DNA of 64,000 nt from JBOFDK01 sp051646925 (lineage in GTDB: Bacteria; Bacillota; Clostridia; Lachnospirales; Cellulosilyticaceae): assembly GCA_051646925.1 (NCBI GenBank), contig JBOFDK010000038.1, positions 1 through 64,000 on the forward strand, read 5' to 3'. Shown in pieces: positions 36,341 to 44,112 of the stretch. The position numbers were made by a program, and so were the translations under genes. Positions within the stretch are counted from its first letter, which is position 1. Every line of letters starts with the position of its first letter. Under the pieces are notes generated by a model, which searched no databases, was not told the DNA's origin, and saw nothing but the letters and a program-made list of their open reading frames with translations.

Positions 36341-36598
36341 TTGAAAACATATATAGAAGAAAGAGCCATAGAAGCTGCAAAATTTATTATTCATTCAAAC
36401 GCTACTGTAAGGGAAACTGCCAAGAAATTTGGCATTAGTAAAAGCACAGTCCACAAGGACGTTACAGAAAGATTAGAAAAAATAAATCCAAAACTTGCAC
36501 TTGAAGCTAGAAAAGTTTTAGAACTAAATAAGGCTGAAAGACATTTACGCGGGGGAATGGCGACAAAGGAAAAATATTCAGCAGAAAATAATAAATAA
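36341..36598 (+). CDS. spoIIID: Sporulation transcription factor SpoIIID
   Basis: DNA-binding regulator of the mother-cell programme after sigma-E. 85 residues from TTG 36341, behind AAGGGGGG. The helix-turn-helix TVRETAKKFGISKSTVHKDV is almost the textbook SpoIIID sequence, followed by the basic tail ERHLRGGMATKEKY. Gene order spoIIQ-spoIIID-mreB is the usual one. Confidence 0.96.
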   Translation: MKTYIEERAIEAAKFIIHSNATVRETAKKFGISKSTVHKDVTERLEKINPKLALEARKVLELNKAERHLRGGMATKEKYSAENNK

Positions 36599-36603
36599 AT
36601 TAG

Positions 36604-36637
36604 AAAGGTTACTTCTATTTAAGGAGTAACCTTTTTA
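36604..36637 (+). terminator. Terminator after spoIIID
   Basis: AAAGGTTACT (36604-36613) pairs with AGTAACCTTT (36625-36634), then TTTAAT. Confidence 0.82.
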
Positions 36638-36644
36638 ATATTTT

Positions 36645-36673
36645 TTGCAATCATAAATAAGGTAAGGTATAAT
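36645..36673 (+). promoter_or_regulatory. Sigma-A promoter of mbl-flgF-flgG
   Basis: TTGCAA (36645-36650), 17-base spacer, TATAAT (36668-36673). It is directly after the spoIIID terminator and 75 bases before mbl. Confidence 0.72.
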
Positions 36674-36748
36674 GATAGTTAATATAATGATAATAAATAT
36701 AAAATTAACTTAATATATAAAATAAAATATTAATAAAGGAGAAAACCT

Positions 36749-37747
36749 ATGTTTTTTGGAGGAGCGGATATCGGAATTGATTTAGGAACAGCGTCAGTTT
36801 TGATATATATAAAAGGAAAAGGTATTATTTTAAAAGAACCATCTATTGTAGCAATAAATACAAAAACAGGTAAAGTCATTGCGGTTGGGGATGAAGCATA
36901 TGCTATGCTTGGGAGAACACCAGCGTCTATTACTTCTATTAGACCACTAAAAAGAGGGGTTATTGATGATTATGATGCAACTGAAAAAATGTTGAAATAT
37001 TTTATTCATAAAGCAATAGGCAACCGTCTTATTAAACCAAGAATTGCGGTGTGTGTTCCAAGTGGGGTAACAGATGTTGAGCAACGCGCAGTAGAAGATG
37101 CAACAAGGCAAGCAGGTGCTAGAAGTGTCGCAATAATAGAAGAACCGGTTGCAGCTGCGATTGGAGCTGGTATAGATATTAGTCAAGCATATGGAAATAT
37201 GATTGTAGATATCGGCGGTGGAACAGCTGATATTGCGGTTATTTCACTAGGAGGAACAGTTGTAAAAAGGTCACTAGCAGTAGCAGGGGATAATTTTGAT
37301 GATGCGATTGTAAGATACGTAAGAAAAAAATATAATTTACTTATTGGGGAAAGAACAGCAGAAGATATTAAAATTAAAATAGGAAGTGCTTACCCAAGAA
37401 AAGAAACAGTAAATATGGATGTAAAAGGACGAGACTTAGTATCTGGATTACCAAAAAATGTTGAAATGAGTAGTGATGAAATATTTGGAGCATTAATAGA
37501 ATGTAGTGAGGCTATTATAACTGCAATTTACGCAGTACTAGAAACAACACCTCCAGAGTTGGCAGCAGATATATCCGAAAGAGGAATTCTATTGACTGGT
37601 GGAGGAAGTATGATTTATGGGCTTGATAAATTAATTACAGAAAGGACGGGAATAAAAGCAGTTTTAGCAGAAGATGCTATTTCATGTGTAGCAATTGGTA
37701 CAGGGTTATTTGTAGAATATACTTACAAAAAAGGCGGTATTATATGA
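36749..37747 (+). CDS. mbl: MreB/Mbl rod-shape actin homologue
   Basis: Actin-like ATPase that guides elongation of the lateral wall. 332 residues with the phosphate-1 loop GIDLGTASV, the phosphate-2 segment IVDIGGGTADIAV and the adenosine motif LLTGGGSMIYGLD. The position next to spoIIID and ahead of two flagellar rod genes matches Bacillus mbl, so mbl is the preferred name over mreB. Its stop codon overlaps the next start in an ATGA, coupling rod-shape and flagellar genes. Confidence 0.93.
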   Translation: MFFGGADIGIDLGTASVLIYIKGKGIILKEPSIVAINTKTGKVIAVGDEAYAMLGRTPASITSIRPLKRGVIDDYDATEKMLKYFIHKAIGNRLIKPRIAVCVPSGVTDVEQRAVEDATRQAGARSVAIIEEPVAAAIGAGIDISQAYGNMIVDIGGGTADIAVISLGGTVVKRSLAVAGDNFDDAIVRYVRKKYNLLIGERTAEDIKIKIGSAYPRKETVNMDVKGRDLVSGLPKNVEMSSDEIFGALIECSEAIITAIYAVLETTPPELAADISERGILLTGGGSMIYGLDKLITERTGIKAVLAEDAISCVAIGTGLFVEYTYKKGGII

Positions 37748-38505
37748 TAAGGGGATTGTATACAGCAGCAACAGGAATGAACGCTCAGTCTAAAAAAATG
37801 GATGTTATTTCAAATGACTTAGCGAATGTTAATACGACAGGATACAAAAAAGAAGAGGTTATAATTGCCTCATTTCCAGAAGTATTAGTAACAAGATTAG
37901 GGGCACATAACCCATTAGAAGATAAAAAAATGGGAAGCGTATCATTAGGTGTTAAAGTAGATGAAGTGTATACACAGTTTAAACAAGGGTCACTAATTAA
38001 CACTAATGGTATGACAGATTTAGCAATAGAAGGTGGAGGCTTTTTTGTTGTAAACACACCAGCAGGAGAAGCGTATACACGTGATGGAAGTTTTAGTATT
38101 AATGCAGAAGGAAATTTAGTAACAAAAGAAGGTTATTCAGTAATGGGGAAAAATGGACCAATTGCACTAGGAAGTAGTTTCTTGCAAGAAGGTGGGGATT
38201 TGATAATTTCTGAAAATGGTGAAATAAGCATAAATGGTGGAGTAGTTGATAAGTTAGATATAGCTGTTTTTGAAGATACAAGAAGTCTTACAAAAATAGA
38301 GGATAATTTATTATTAAGTACAGGAGTGCGCAAAGAATTTGATGGAAAAGTTATTCAAGGTTTCCTTGAAGCATCTACAGTAAATCCTGTAACAGCTATG
38401 GTAGATATGATTACAGTTTCAAGAGCATATGCAGCAAGTCAAAAGGTCATACAAACACATGATACCATTTTAGGAAAAGCGGTAAATGAAATCGCAAGAG
38501 TATAG
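37744..38505 (+). CDS. flgF: Flagellar rod protein FlgF/FlgG family
   Basis: Flagellar basal-body rod component (FlhO-type in Bacillus). 253 residues from ATG 37744, which overlaps the mbl stop by four bases. N-terminal MIRGLYTAATGMNAQSKKMD with ISNDLANVNTTGYK is the flg rod signature; the C terminus has the paired helix (ASTVNPVTAMVDMITVSRAY). The 3' end is altered: a 32-bp tandem duplication brings in a TAG after IARV, whereas the second copy continues to KR and stop. The protein has thus probably lost two residues, without obvious harm. Confidence 0.92.
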   Translation: MIRGLYTAATGMNAQSKKMDVISNDLANVNTTGYKKEEVIIASFPEVLVTRLGAHNPLEDKKMGSVSLGVKVDEVYTQFKQGSLINTNGMTDLAIEGGGFFVVNTPAGEAYTRDGSFSINAEGNLVTKEGYSVMGKNGPIALGSSFLQEGGDLIISENGEISINGGVVDKLDIAVFEDTRSLTKIEDNLLLSTGVRKEFDGKVIQGFLEASTVNPVTAMVDMITVSRAYAASQKVIQTHDTILGKAVNEIARV

Positions 38506-38534
38506 AAAAAGCGGTAAATGAAATCGCAAGAGTA
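38471..38534 (+). repeat. 2 x 32-bp tandem duplication at flgF 3' end
   Basis: Bases 38471-38502 are repeated directly at 38503-38534 with a single G/A difference at the fourth position. The first copy codes for the flgF end; the TAG at the head of the second copy is the present stop. Confidence 0.95.
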
Positions 38535-38565
38535 AAAAGATAGATAATTTAGGGGGGAATAAAAA

Positions 38566-39378
38566 ATGATTAGAGCATTATGGACAGCGTCATCAGGAAT
38601 GACATCGCAACAAGCTAGTATTGATGCTATTTCTAATAATTTAGCAAATGTTAATACGACAGGATATAAGCAAGAAACGATTAATTTTAAAAGTTTGTTA
38701 TATCAAAAAATGGAAGCACCAGCAGCTACAGGAGTGCAGCGTCCAAGTTCATTGCAAGTAGGGCATGGGGTAAGAATAGGTGCAACTAGCAAAATACATA
38801 CACAAGGAAATCTGCAACAAACGGGAACAACTACAGATTTGGCGATACAAGGAAAAGGCTTTTTTTCAGTTATGGATGGAAATACTACATCATATACACG
38901 AGATGGAAGTTTTAGATTTTCAAAAATAGATGAAGAAAGTTATGCACTTGTAACGACAGATGGATACCCAGTTTTATCAGTAGAAGGTGAAGAAATTATT
39001 TTAGGGACAGATGTTTCTATGGATGCATTAAATATTGACGGAGAAGGTGTTATATATTATATGGACCAAGAAACAGGACTTAGAATGGATTTAAATCAAC
39101 TTGCAATTGTGCAATTTTCAAATGTTGAAGGACTAGAAGCAACTAGCAATAACCTATATGTTGCAACGCCAGCTTCTGGATTGGCTAGGTTAGAATATGA
39201 AGATGAAACACTAAGTAGAAGTACAGTTAAAAGCGGATACTTAGAAGGTTCAAATGTTAATGTTGCAAATGAGATGGTAAATCTTATAGTTGCGCAACGA
39301 GCATATGAACTTAGTTCAACAGCGATTCGTACTGTAGATACAATGTTGCAACAGGCAACTGAATTGAAACGAAGCTAG
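38566..39378 (+). CDS. flgG: Flagellar distal rod protein FlgG family
   Basis: Second rod protein (FlhP-type in Bacillus), 270 residues. MIRALWTASSGMTSQQASID and ISNNLANVNTTGYKQE open the protein; SNVNVANEMVNLIVAQRAYE closes it, as in FlgG. It starts behind AGGGGGG, 60 bases after flgF, the gap being widened by the flgF duplication. The next gene begins nine bases later. Confidence 0.94.
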   Translation: MIRALWTASSGMTSQQASIDAISNNLANVNTTGYKQETINFKSLLYQKMEAPAATGVQRPSSLQVGHGVRIGATSKIHTQGNLQQTGTTTDLAIQGKGFFSVMDGNTTSYTRDGSFRFSKIDEESYALVTTDGYPVLSVEGEEIILGTDVSMDALNIDGEGVIYYMDQETGLRMDLNQLAIVQFSNVEGLEATSNNLYVATPASGLARLEYEDETLSRSTVKSGYLEGSNVNVANEMVNLIVAQRAYELSSTAIRTVDTMLQQATELKRS

Positions 39379-39387
39379 GAGGAGACT

Positions 39388-39744
39388 ATGAATATAGGTA
39401 GTGTTCAAAGTATCAATTTTGCAAATGATAAAAAAAATTATATAGCAAGTGATAGTAAAATTAATCAATTTCAAGATAAGTTAGACGAAGTTATGGAATC
39501 GCAAGATAAAAAAGAAATTAAAGATGCTTGTGACCAAATGGAAACGTATATGATTTCAACGATATTTAAGCAAATGAAAGCATCAACGACACTTGGAGAA
39601 ACTCTTTTTGAAAAAGGAGATTACGAGGAGATGTTTGAAGATCAACTAATAGAAGAACGTGCAAAAGATATGGTAAAAGCTGGTGGTATGGGACTTAGCA
39701 AAATGATGTATGAGCAAATGACTCAAACATATACCAAAAAATAA
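39388..39744 (+). CDS. Rod-binding protein (FlgJ N-terminal type)
   Basis: 118-residue protein matching the rod-binding domain found at the N terminus of FlgJ; here it is alone, without the muramidase part, as is common in Firmicutes. Visible are the CDQMETYMISTIFKQMKAS helix and the C-terminal GGMGLSKMMYEQM. It acts in the periplasm-equivalent space as a rod assembly scaffold. Last gene of the mbl-flgF-flgG unit. Confidence 0.9.
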   Translation: MNIGSVQSINFANDKKNYIASDSKINQFQDKLDEVMESQDKKEIKDACDQMETYMISTIFKQMKASTTLGETLFEKGDYEEMFEDQLIEERAKDMVKAGGMGLSKMMYEQMTQTYTKK

Positions 39745-39747
39745 AAG

Positions 39748-39777
39748 TTGACGATGCATTAGTGTTATGTATATAAT
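39748..39777 (+). promoter_or_regulatory. Sigma-A promoter of SAM riboswitch-metK
   Basis: TTGACG (39748-39753), 18-base spacer, TATAAT (39772-39777), about 30 bases before the riboswitch P1 stem. Confidence 0.75.
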
Positions 39778-39805
39778 AAAGCAAGAAATAAAACAATATG
39801 AATAA

Positions 39806-39958
39806 TTCTTATCCAGAGAGGTGGAGGGTCAGGGCCCGAAGAAACCCGGCAACCAGCATACAAAGTATGGTGCCAATTCCCACAAATACATAGTATTTGT
39901 AAGATGAGGATGCACTATAATGATAAATTATAAGGGGCCTCTAAAGGACCCCTTTTTT
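39806..39958 (+). ncRNA. SAM-I (S-box) riboswitch
   Basis: Classical S-box: the core AGAGAGGTGGAGGGTCAGGG, then CCCGAAGAAACCCGGCAACC, GGTGCCAATTCC and GATGAGGA, closed by the P1 stem. The expression platform is the terminator at 39931-39958. High S-adenosylmethionine should stop transcription before metK. Confidence 0.96.
39931..39958 (+). terminator. SAM riboswitch terminator
   Basis: AAGGGGCCT, short loop, AGGACCCCTTTTTT. It is the OFF-state terminator of the riboswitch. Confidence 0.92.
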
Positions 39959-40003
39959 GATGTTATCGAATTAAAATTAATATAAAATATGGAGGAATAT
40001 ACA

Positions 40004-41188
40004 ATGGCAAAAAGACTATTTACATCAGAATCAGTAACCGAAGGACATCCAGATAAAATTGCAGATCAAATTTCAGACTCAGTTTTAGATGCGATATTTG
40101 AACAAGATCCAAACGCACGAGTAGCGTGTGAAACAGCACTTACAACAGGGCTTGTTTTAGTTATGGGTGAAATTAGTACAAACTGTTATGTAGATATAAA
40201 CAAAATTGTTCGCTCAACTATTAATGCAATAGGTTATGACAAACCAGAATATGGTTTTGACGGAAACAGTTGCGGAGTTATGGTTTCACTTGATGAGCAG
40301 TCAGCAGATATAGCTATGGGTGTTGATGAAGCTTTAGAAGCAAGAACAGGTGATATGAGCAATGAAGAAATTGAAGCAATTGGTGCAGGAGACCAAGGTA
40401 TGATGTTTGGGTTTGCTTGTAATGAAACAGACGAACTTATGCCTATGCCTATAGCACTTGCGCATCGTTTAAGCCGTAGATTAACAGAAGTACGTAAAAA
40501 CGGACAGTTAGAATATTTAAGACCAGATGGTAAAACACAAGTTACAGTAGAATATGATGATGCTAAAATCGTTCGTATTGATACAATAGTAGTGTCAACG
40601 CAACATTCAGAAAATGTAACACAAGAGCAAATACATGCAGATATTATGGAACATGTTATTAAACCAGTTATTCCAGCAGAGCTTTTAGATGATAAAACTC
40701 AGTACTTTATAAATCCAACAGGTCGTTTTGTAATCGGAGGTCCGGTAGGAGATGCAGGTCTTACAGGTCGTAAAATAATAGTAGATACGTACGGCGGATA
40801 TGCAAGTCATGGCGGAGGAGCATTCTCAGGAAAAGATCCAACAAAAGTAGACCGTTCAGCAGCTTATGCAGCTCGTTATGTTGCAAAAAATATCGTTGCT
40901 GCAGGTCTTGCAACAAAGTGTGAAATTGAACTTGCATATGCAATAGGTGTTGCAAAACCAGTTTCTATTTTGGTAAATACACATGGGACAGGAATTATTA
41001 CAGATGAGCGTTTAGCAGAAATAGTTCAAAAAGAATTCGACCTTCGTCCAGCAGGAATTATTAAAATGCTTGATTTAAGAAGACCGATTTACAAACAAAC
41101 AGCAGCATATGGACATTTTGGTCGTGAAGATGTAAATTTACCATGGGAACAAGTAAACAAAGTAGAAGATTTACGTAAATATATTTAA
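40004..41188 (+). CDS. metK: S-adenosylmethionine synthetase
   Basis: Makes S-adenosylmethionine from methionine and ATP. 394 residues from ATG 40004; the upstream in-frame ATG 39989 overlaps the GGAGG site and is not the start. Signatures: FTSESVTEGHPDKIADQISD, GAGDQGMMFG, and GGGAFSGKDPTKVDRS. Controlled by the SAM-I riboswitch, giving direct product feedback. Confidence 0.97.
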   Translation: MAKRLFTSESVTEGHPDKIADQISDSVLDAIFEQDPNARVACETALTTGLVLVMGEISTNCYVDINKIVRSTINAIGYDKPEYGFDGNSCGVMVSLDEQSADIAMGVDEALEARTGDMSNEEIEAIGAGDQGMMFGFACNETDELMPMPIALAHRLSRRLTEVRKNGQLEYLRPDGKTQVTVEYDDAKIVRIDTIVVSTQHSENVTQEQIHADIMEHVIKPVIPAELLDDKTQYFINPTGRFVIGGPVGDAGLTGRKIIVDTYGGYASHGGGAFSGKDPTKVDRSAAYAARYVAKNIVAAGLATKCEIELAYAIGVAKPVSILVNTHGTGIITDERLAEIVQKEFDLRPAGIIKMLDLRRPIYKQTAAYGHFGREDVNLPWEQVNKVEDLRKYI

Positions 41189-41220
41189 ATAAAGACAAAA
41201 TATTATTTTAATATTTAAAA

Positions 41221-41252
41221 AAAAACTGTCATAATATATGACAGTTTTTTTT
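41221..41252 (+). terminator. Terminator after metK
   Basis: AAAAACTGTCATA pairs with TATGACAGTTTTT, followed by T run. Confidence 0.88.
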
Positions 41253-41337
41253 GTAATTAATTAATATGTAATAATAATGAATATTGAACAAAATAAGTAA
41301 TATAATAAGCAAAGAGATAAAAAAAGGAGGATGAATT

Positions 41338-42291
41338 ATGAGAAAAATAATAATGATGTTTATGAGTTTGTGTATTGTGTTTAGTTTGGCAGGGTGCACC
41401 AGTAGTGCGGAAACGTTGACTGAGTATATGGAAAATGTTAATAAGTGGAAAGCTGTAAATAGTACTGGAAATACAGAAATAGAAGTTTTAGTAGGTACAA
41501 ACAATTTTAAGATAGATATTGCATTTGATATTTATAAAAATCAAAAGGAAGAGCAGTATAGCGGAGTGATAACTATTGATGAAGTTGTATGGGGTGATGA
41601 AAAACGTAATTATTTACCAGATGATTTTAAATTATCACCAATTTTATTTTTTGTAGATAATATGAAAGTTTATGTAAGTAATACATTTATAAAAGAATTA
41701 ACTCAGTACATAAAAGATGGAACTTTAGATGCGTTATATGCAGAGATTGATGAAATTCAGGAATATATATTGATAGATACGGAAAGATTAGGACATATTG
41801 AAAAAGAAACTATAGATGAGTATGTAATTTATAAAAGTATAGAAAGCAATTCGAATTTTAAAAAAGAAGATAATAAATTTGAATTAACATTAAAAGGTGG
41901 AGAATTACTAGATACGTGTTATGAAACAATTATTCAGTTAATTAATGAAAAAGCAATTATAGATATGGATTTAATTCAAGTGGAAGGATTATCTAAAGAT
42001 AGATTAGAAGAAATGTTGAATGTAATAAAAAGTCCTGAAACAAAACAAATGGTTGATTTGTTTAAAATGTTAATACCAAATGCAGAGTTTGATATTAAAT
42101 ATGATTTTAACAAAAAGAACTATAGCGTATATACAAATTTAGATTTGCCTGTTAAACTTGGAAAAAATTTATTAACTCATATTAAATTTAGACAAAATGT
42201 TGAATTGAAAAAAACGAAATTAAAAACTATAGTATTTCCGAATAATTTTAAGGAGATAGATGTTAAAAAGTTTATAGATGGTAGTTACTAA
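41338..42291 (+). CDS. Putative lipoprotein, unknown
   Basis: 317 residues. N-terminal lipoprotein signal with lipobox LAGC (Cys at about residue 20) after a basic start MRKIIMMFMS, so it is exported and lipid-anchored. The mature part is acidic and beta/alpha mixed with no motif I can name; its spread of beta strands and length recall LolA/LppX-like lipid-binding lipoproteins, but that is only an impression. Flanked by terminators on both sides, so it is a single-gene unit. Confidence 0.85.
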   Translation: MRKIIMMFMSLCIVFSLAGCTSSAETLTEYMENVNKWKAVNSTGNTEIEVLVGTNNFKIDIAFDIYKNQKEEQYSGVITIDEVVWGDEKRNYLPDDFKLSPILFFVDNMKVYVSNTFIKELTQYIKDGTLDALYAEIDEIQEYILIDTERLGHIEKETIDEYVIYKSIESNSNFKKEDNKFELTLKGGELLDTCYETIIQLINEKAIIDMDLIQVEGLSKDRLEEMLNVIKSPETKQMVDLFKMLIPNAEFDIKYDFNKKNYSVYTNLDLPVKLGKNLLTHIKFRQNVELKKTKLKTIVFPNNFKEIDVKKFIDGSY

Positions 42292-42320
42292 AAATATAAG
42301 AAGGTAATTATTAAAATTTA

Positions 42321-42366
42321 AAAGAAGAAAGTGTTATATAAATGTATAAAACACTTTCTTCTTTTG
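42321..42366 (+). terminator. Terminator after lipoprotein gene
   Basis: AAAGAAGAAAGTGTT pairs with AACACTTTCTTCTTTT. Confidence 0.88.
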
Positions 42367-42435
42367 TTATCTGGGTAGTCATTTAATGTTGCAGTATAGT
42401 ATAATGTACTATATCAATTATAATGAGGAGAAGGT

Positions 42436-43731
42436 ATGGCAAGAATAGAGATTAATAAACGCACGAGAAACACATTACACCCAATATTGGATGTAAAGAT
42501 GGATTCGATTTATAAAGTACTATTGATTTTGCCAATCGCGATGTTTATATTTGCTTTTTTCTGGAGTAGCCCAAAAGAATTACTATTAGGAATTGTTGAT
42601 ATTGGCAGTGCAGAGAACACCTTGATTACAGATTATTTTGTGGTTGCAAATATTGGTGGGGCATTTATGAATGCTTCGATAGTAATGTTTCTGAATATAG
42701 CACTTCTTTATGCATTGAAACTTAAGCCGAATGGTATTATCATTTCAGCATTGTTTTTATTAGGTGGATTTGCATTTATGGGGAAAAATATTTTTAACAT
42801 TTGGCCTTTTTATTTGGGAGGACTTTGTTATAGTAGATATCATCATATTCCTTATAAAAATGTCGTAGTTATAAACATGTTATCCACAGCACTTAGTCCT
42901 CTTTGCAGTTTTGTAGCGCAAAATGTGGGCGAATCTTTAGCATTAGCAATTATTTTGACAGCACTAGTAGGTGGATTTGTAGGATTTATTATGCCAACAA
43001 TTTCAGCGCATATGTTAGGTGCACACTCAGGATATAGTTTGTATAACATGGGTCTTTCGACAGGACTTCTAGCTATGGTTATTTACGGGCTTATGTCAGG
43101 ATTTGGAGTTGATGCGGAGCGTTCGGCTATTTATTATGAAGTTTATGAGCCTATGATACTTGTATTTTTTATCATGTTTGTTATTGCATTAATATGTGTT
43201 GGAATTTATTTTAATGGGAAAACTATGAATGGATATATTAGAGTAATGCATCATTCAGGGCGTTTGATTACGGATATGATGAAAATAGAAGGTTTTGGAG
43301 TAACGCTAATTAATATGGGTTTATTAGGCGGAGTTGCGCTTATATATATTTACGCAGTAGGTGGCGTTTTAAATGGACCGGCAATAGCAGCGTTATTGAC
43401 AGTTATAGGTTTTGGAGCTTTTGGAAAGCATCCTAAAAATGTTGTGCCTGTTATTATAGGTGTAACGCTTGGATTTGTATTTATGGGTCAACAAAATAGA
43501 GTATCTATGATGGTGATTACAGCATTATTTGGCACAAGTTTAGCCCCTATTTCAGGGGAATACGGTGCGTTGTGGGGAATGTTAGCGGGTATGCTACATG
43601 CGGCACTAATGATGAATATTGGAGATAGTCATGGCGGAATGACTTTATATAACAATGGATTGTCAGCTGGGATTATTGCTATGTTACTTATTCCGATGAT
43701 AGATGCATTTAAAAGGGAGAAACATTTATGA
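42436..43731 (+). CDS. DUF1576 polytopic membrane protein
   Basis: 431 residues, about ten membrane helices, matching my memory of the DUF1576 family, whose function is unknown. Two related motifs are striking: HSGYSLYNMGLSTGLLAM at about residue 196 and HGGMTLYNNGLSAGIIAM near 400. Each follows a small-residue helix, which suggests a twofold repeat of about 200 residues, as in many transporters. The stop overlaps the next start in an ATGA, so it has a coupled soluble partner. Confidence 0.82.
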   Translation: MARIEINKRTRNTLHPILDVKMDSIYKVLLILPIAMFIFAFFWSSPKELLLGIVDIGSAENTLITDYFVVANIGGAFMNASIVMFLNIALLYALKLKPNGIIISALFLLGGFAFMGKNIFNIWPFYLGGLCYSRYHHIPYKNVVVINMLSTALSPLCSFVAQNVGESLALAIILTALVGGFVGFIMPTISAHMLGAHSGYSLYNMGLSTGLLAMVIYGLMSGFGVDAERSAIYYEVYEPMILVFFIMFVIALICVGIYFNGKTMNGYIRVMHHSGRLITDMMKIEGFGVTLINMGLLGGVALIYIYAVGGVLNGPAIAALLTVIGFGAFGKHPKNVVPVIIGVTLGFVFMGQQNRVSMMVITALFGTSLAPISGEYGALWGMLAGMLHAALMMNIGDSHGGMTLYNNGLSAGIIAMLLIPMIDAFKREKHL

Positions 43732-44081
43732 GACATGAATTTAAAAAAGTATCACGTATTATTGATGAGTTAACAACTTTTTTTCTAGAACACGAAGCTA
43801 AGGAAGTTGATTTTAAAATATCTGTTAAAAAAGACAGAGAAATTATTAATATTGAAGCAAGTCCAATTAATAACATGCGAAAAATAATTGAAGAGTTACA
43901 ACATGTTTTGAGTTGTCCAAGAGAGAGTGAAATTGAAGAATATTACTGGGAACTTGCAGGAGAGTGTGATTATTCAGCAGATTCTACAGAATTATCGCTT
44001 ATAGGTATGATGATAGATAGTGCAAATATTGATTATGATGAAGAACATATTAGTTTAGAATTAGTTAGACGTAAAGGGTAG
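43728..44081 (+). CDS. Small soluble partner of DUF1576 protein, unknown
   Basis: 117 residues, acidic, no membrane helix or signal. ATG 43728 overlaps the DUF1576 stop by four bases. The first half looks like a small alpha/beta unit (FEL-type start, EVDFKISVKKDREIINIEAS); the second half carries Cys and many acidic residues (CPRESEIEEYYWELAGECDY). Coupling implies it works with the membrane protein, perhaps as a cytoplasmic regulator. Family not named. Confidence 0.75.
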   Translation: MRHEFKKVSRIIDELTTFFLEHEAKEVDFKISVKKDREIINIEASPINNMRKIIEELQHVLSCPRESEIEEYYWELAGECDYSADSTELSLIGMMIDSANIDYDEEHISLELVRRKG

Positions 44082-44112
44082 TATTTCAAAAGAAGGAAAT
44101 GGTGAACAACAC

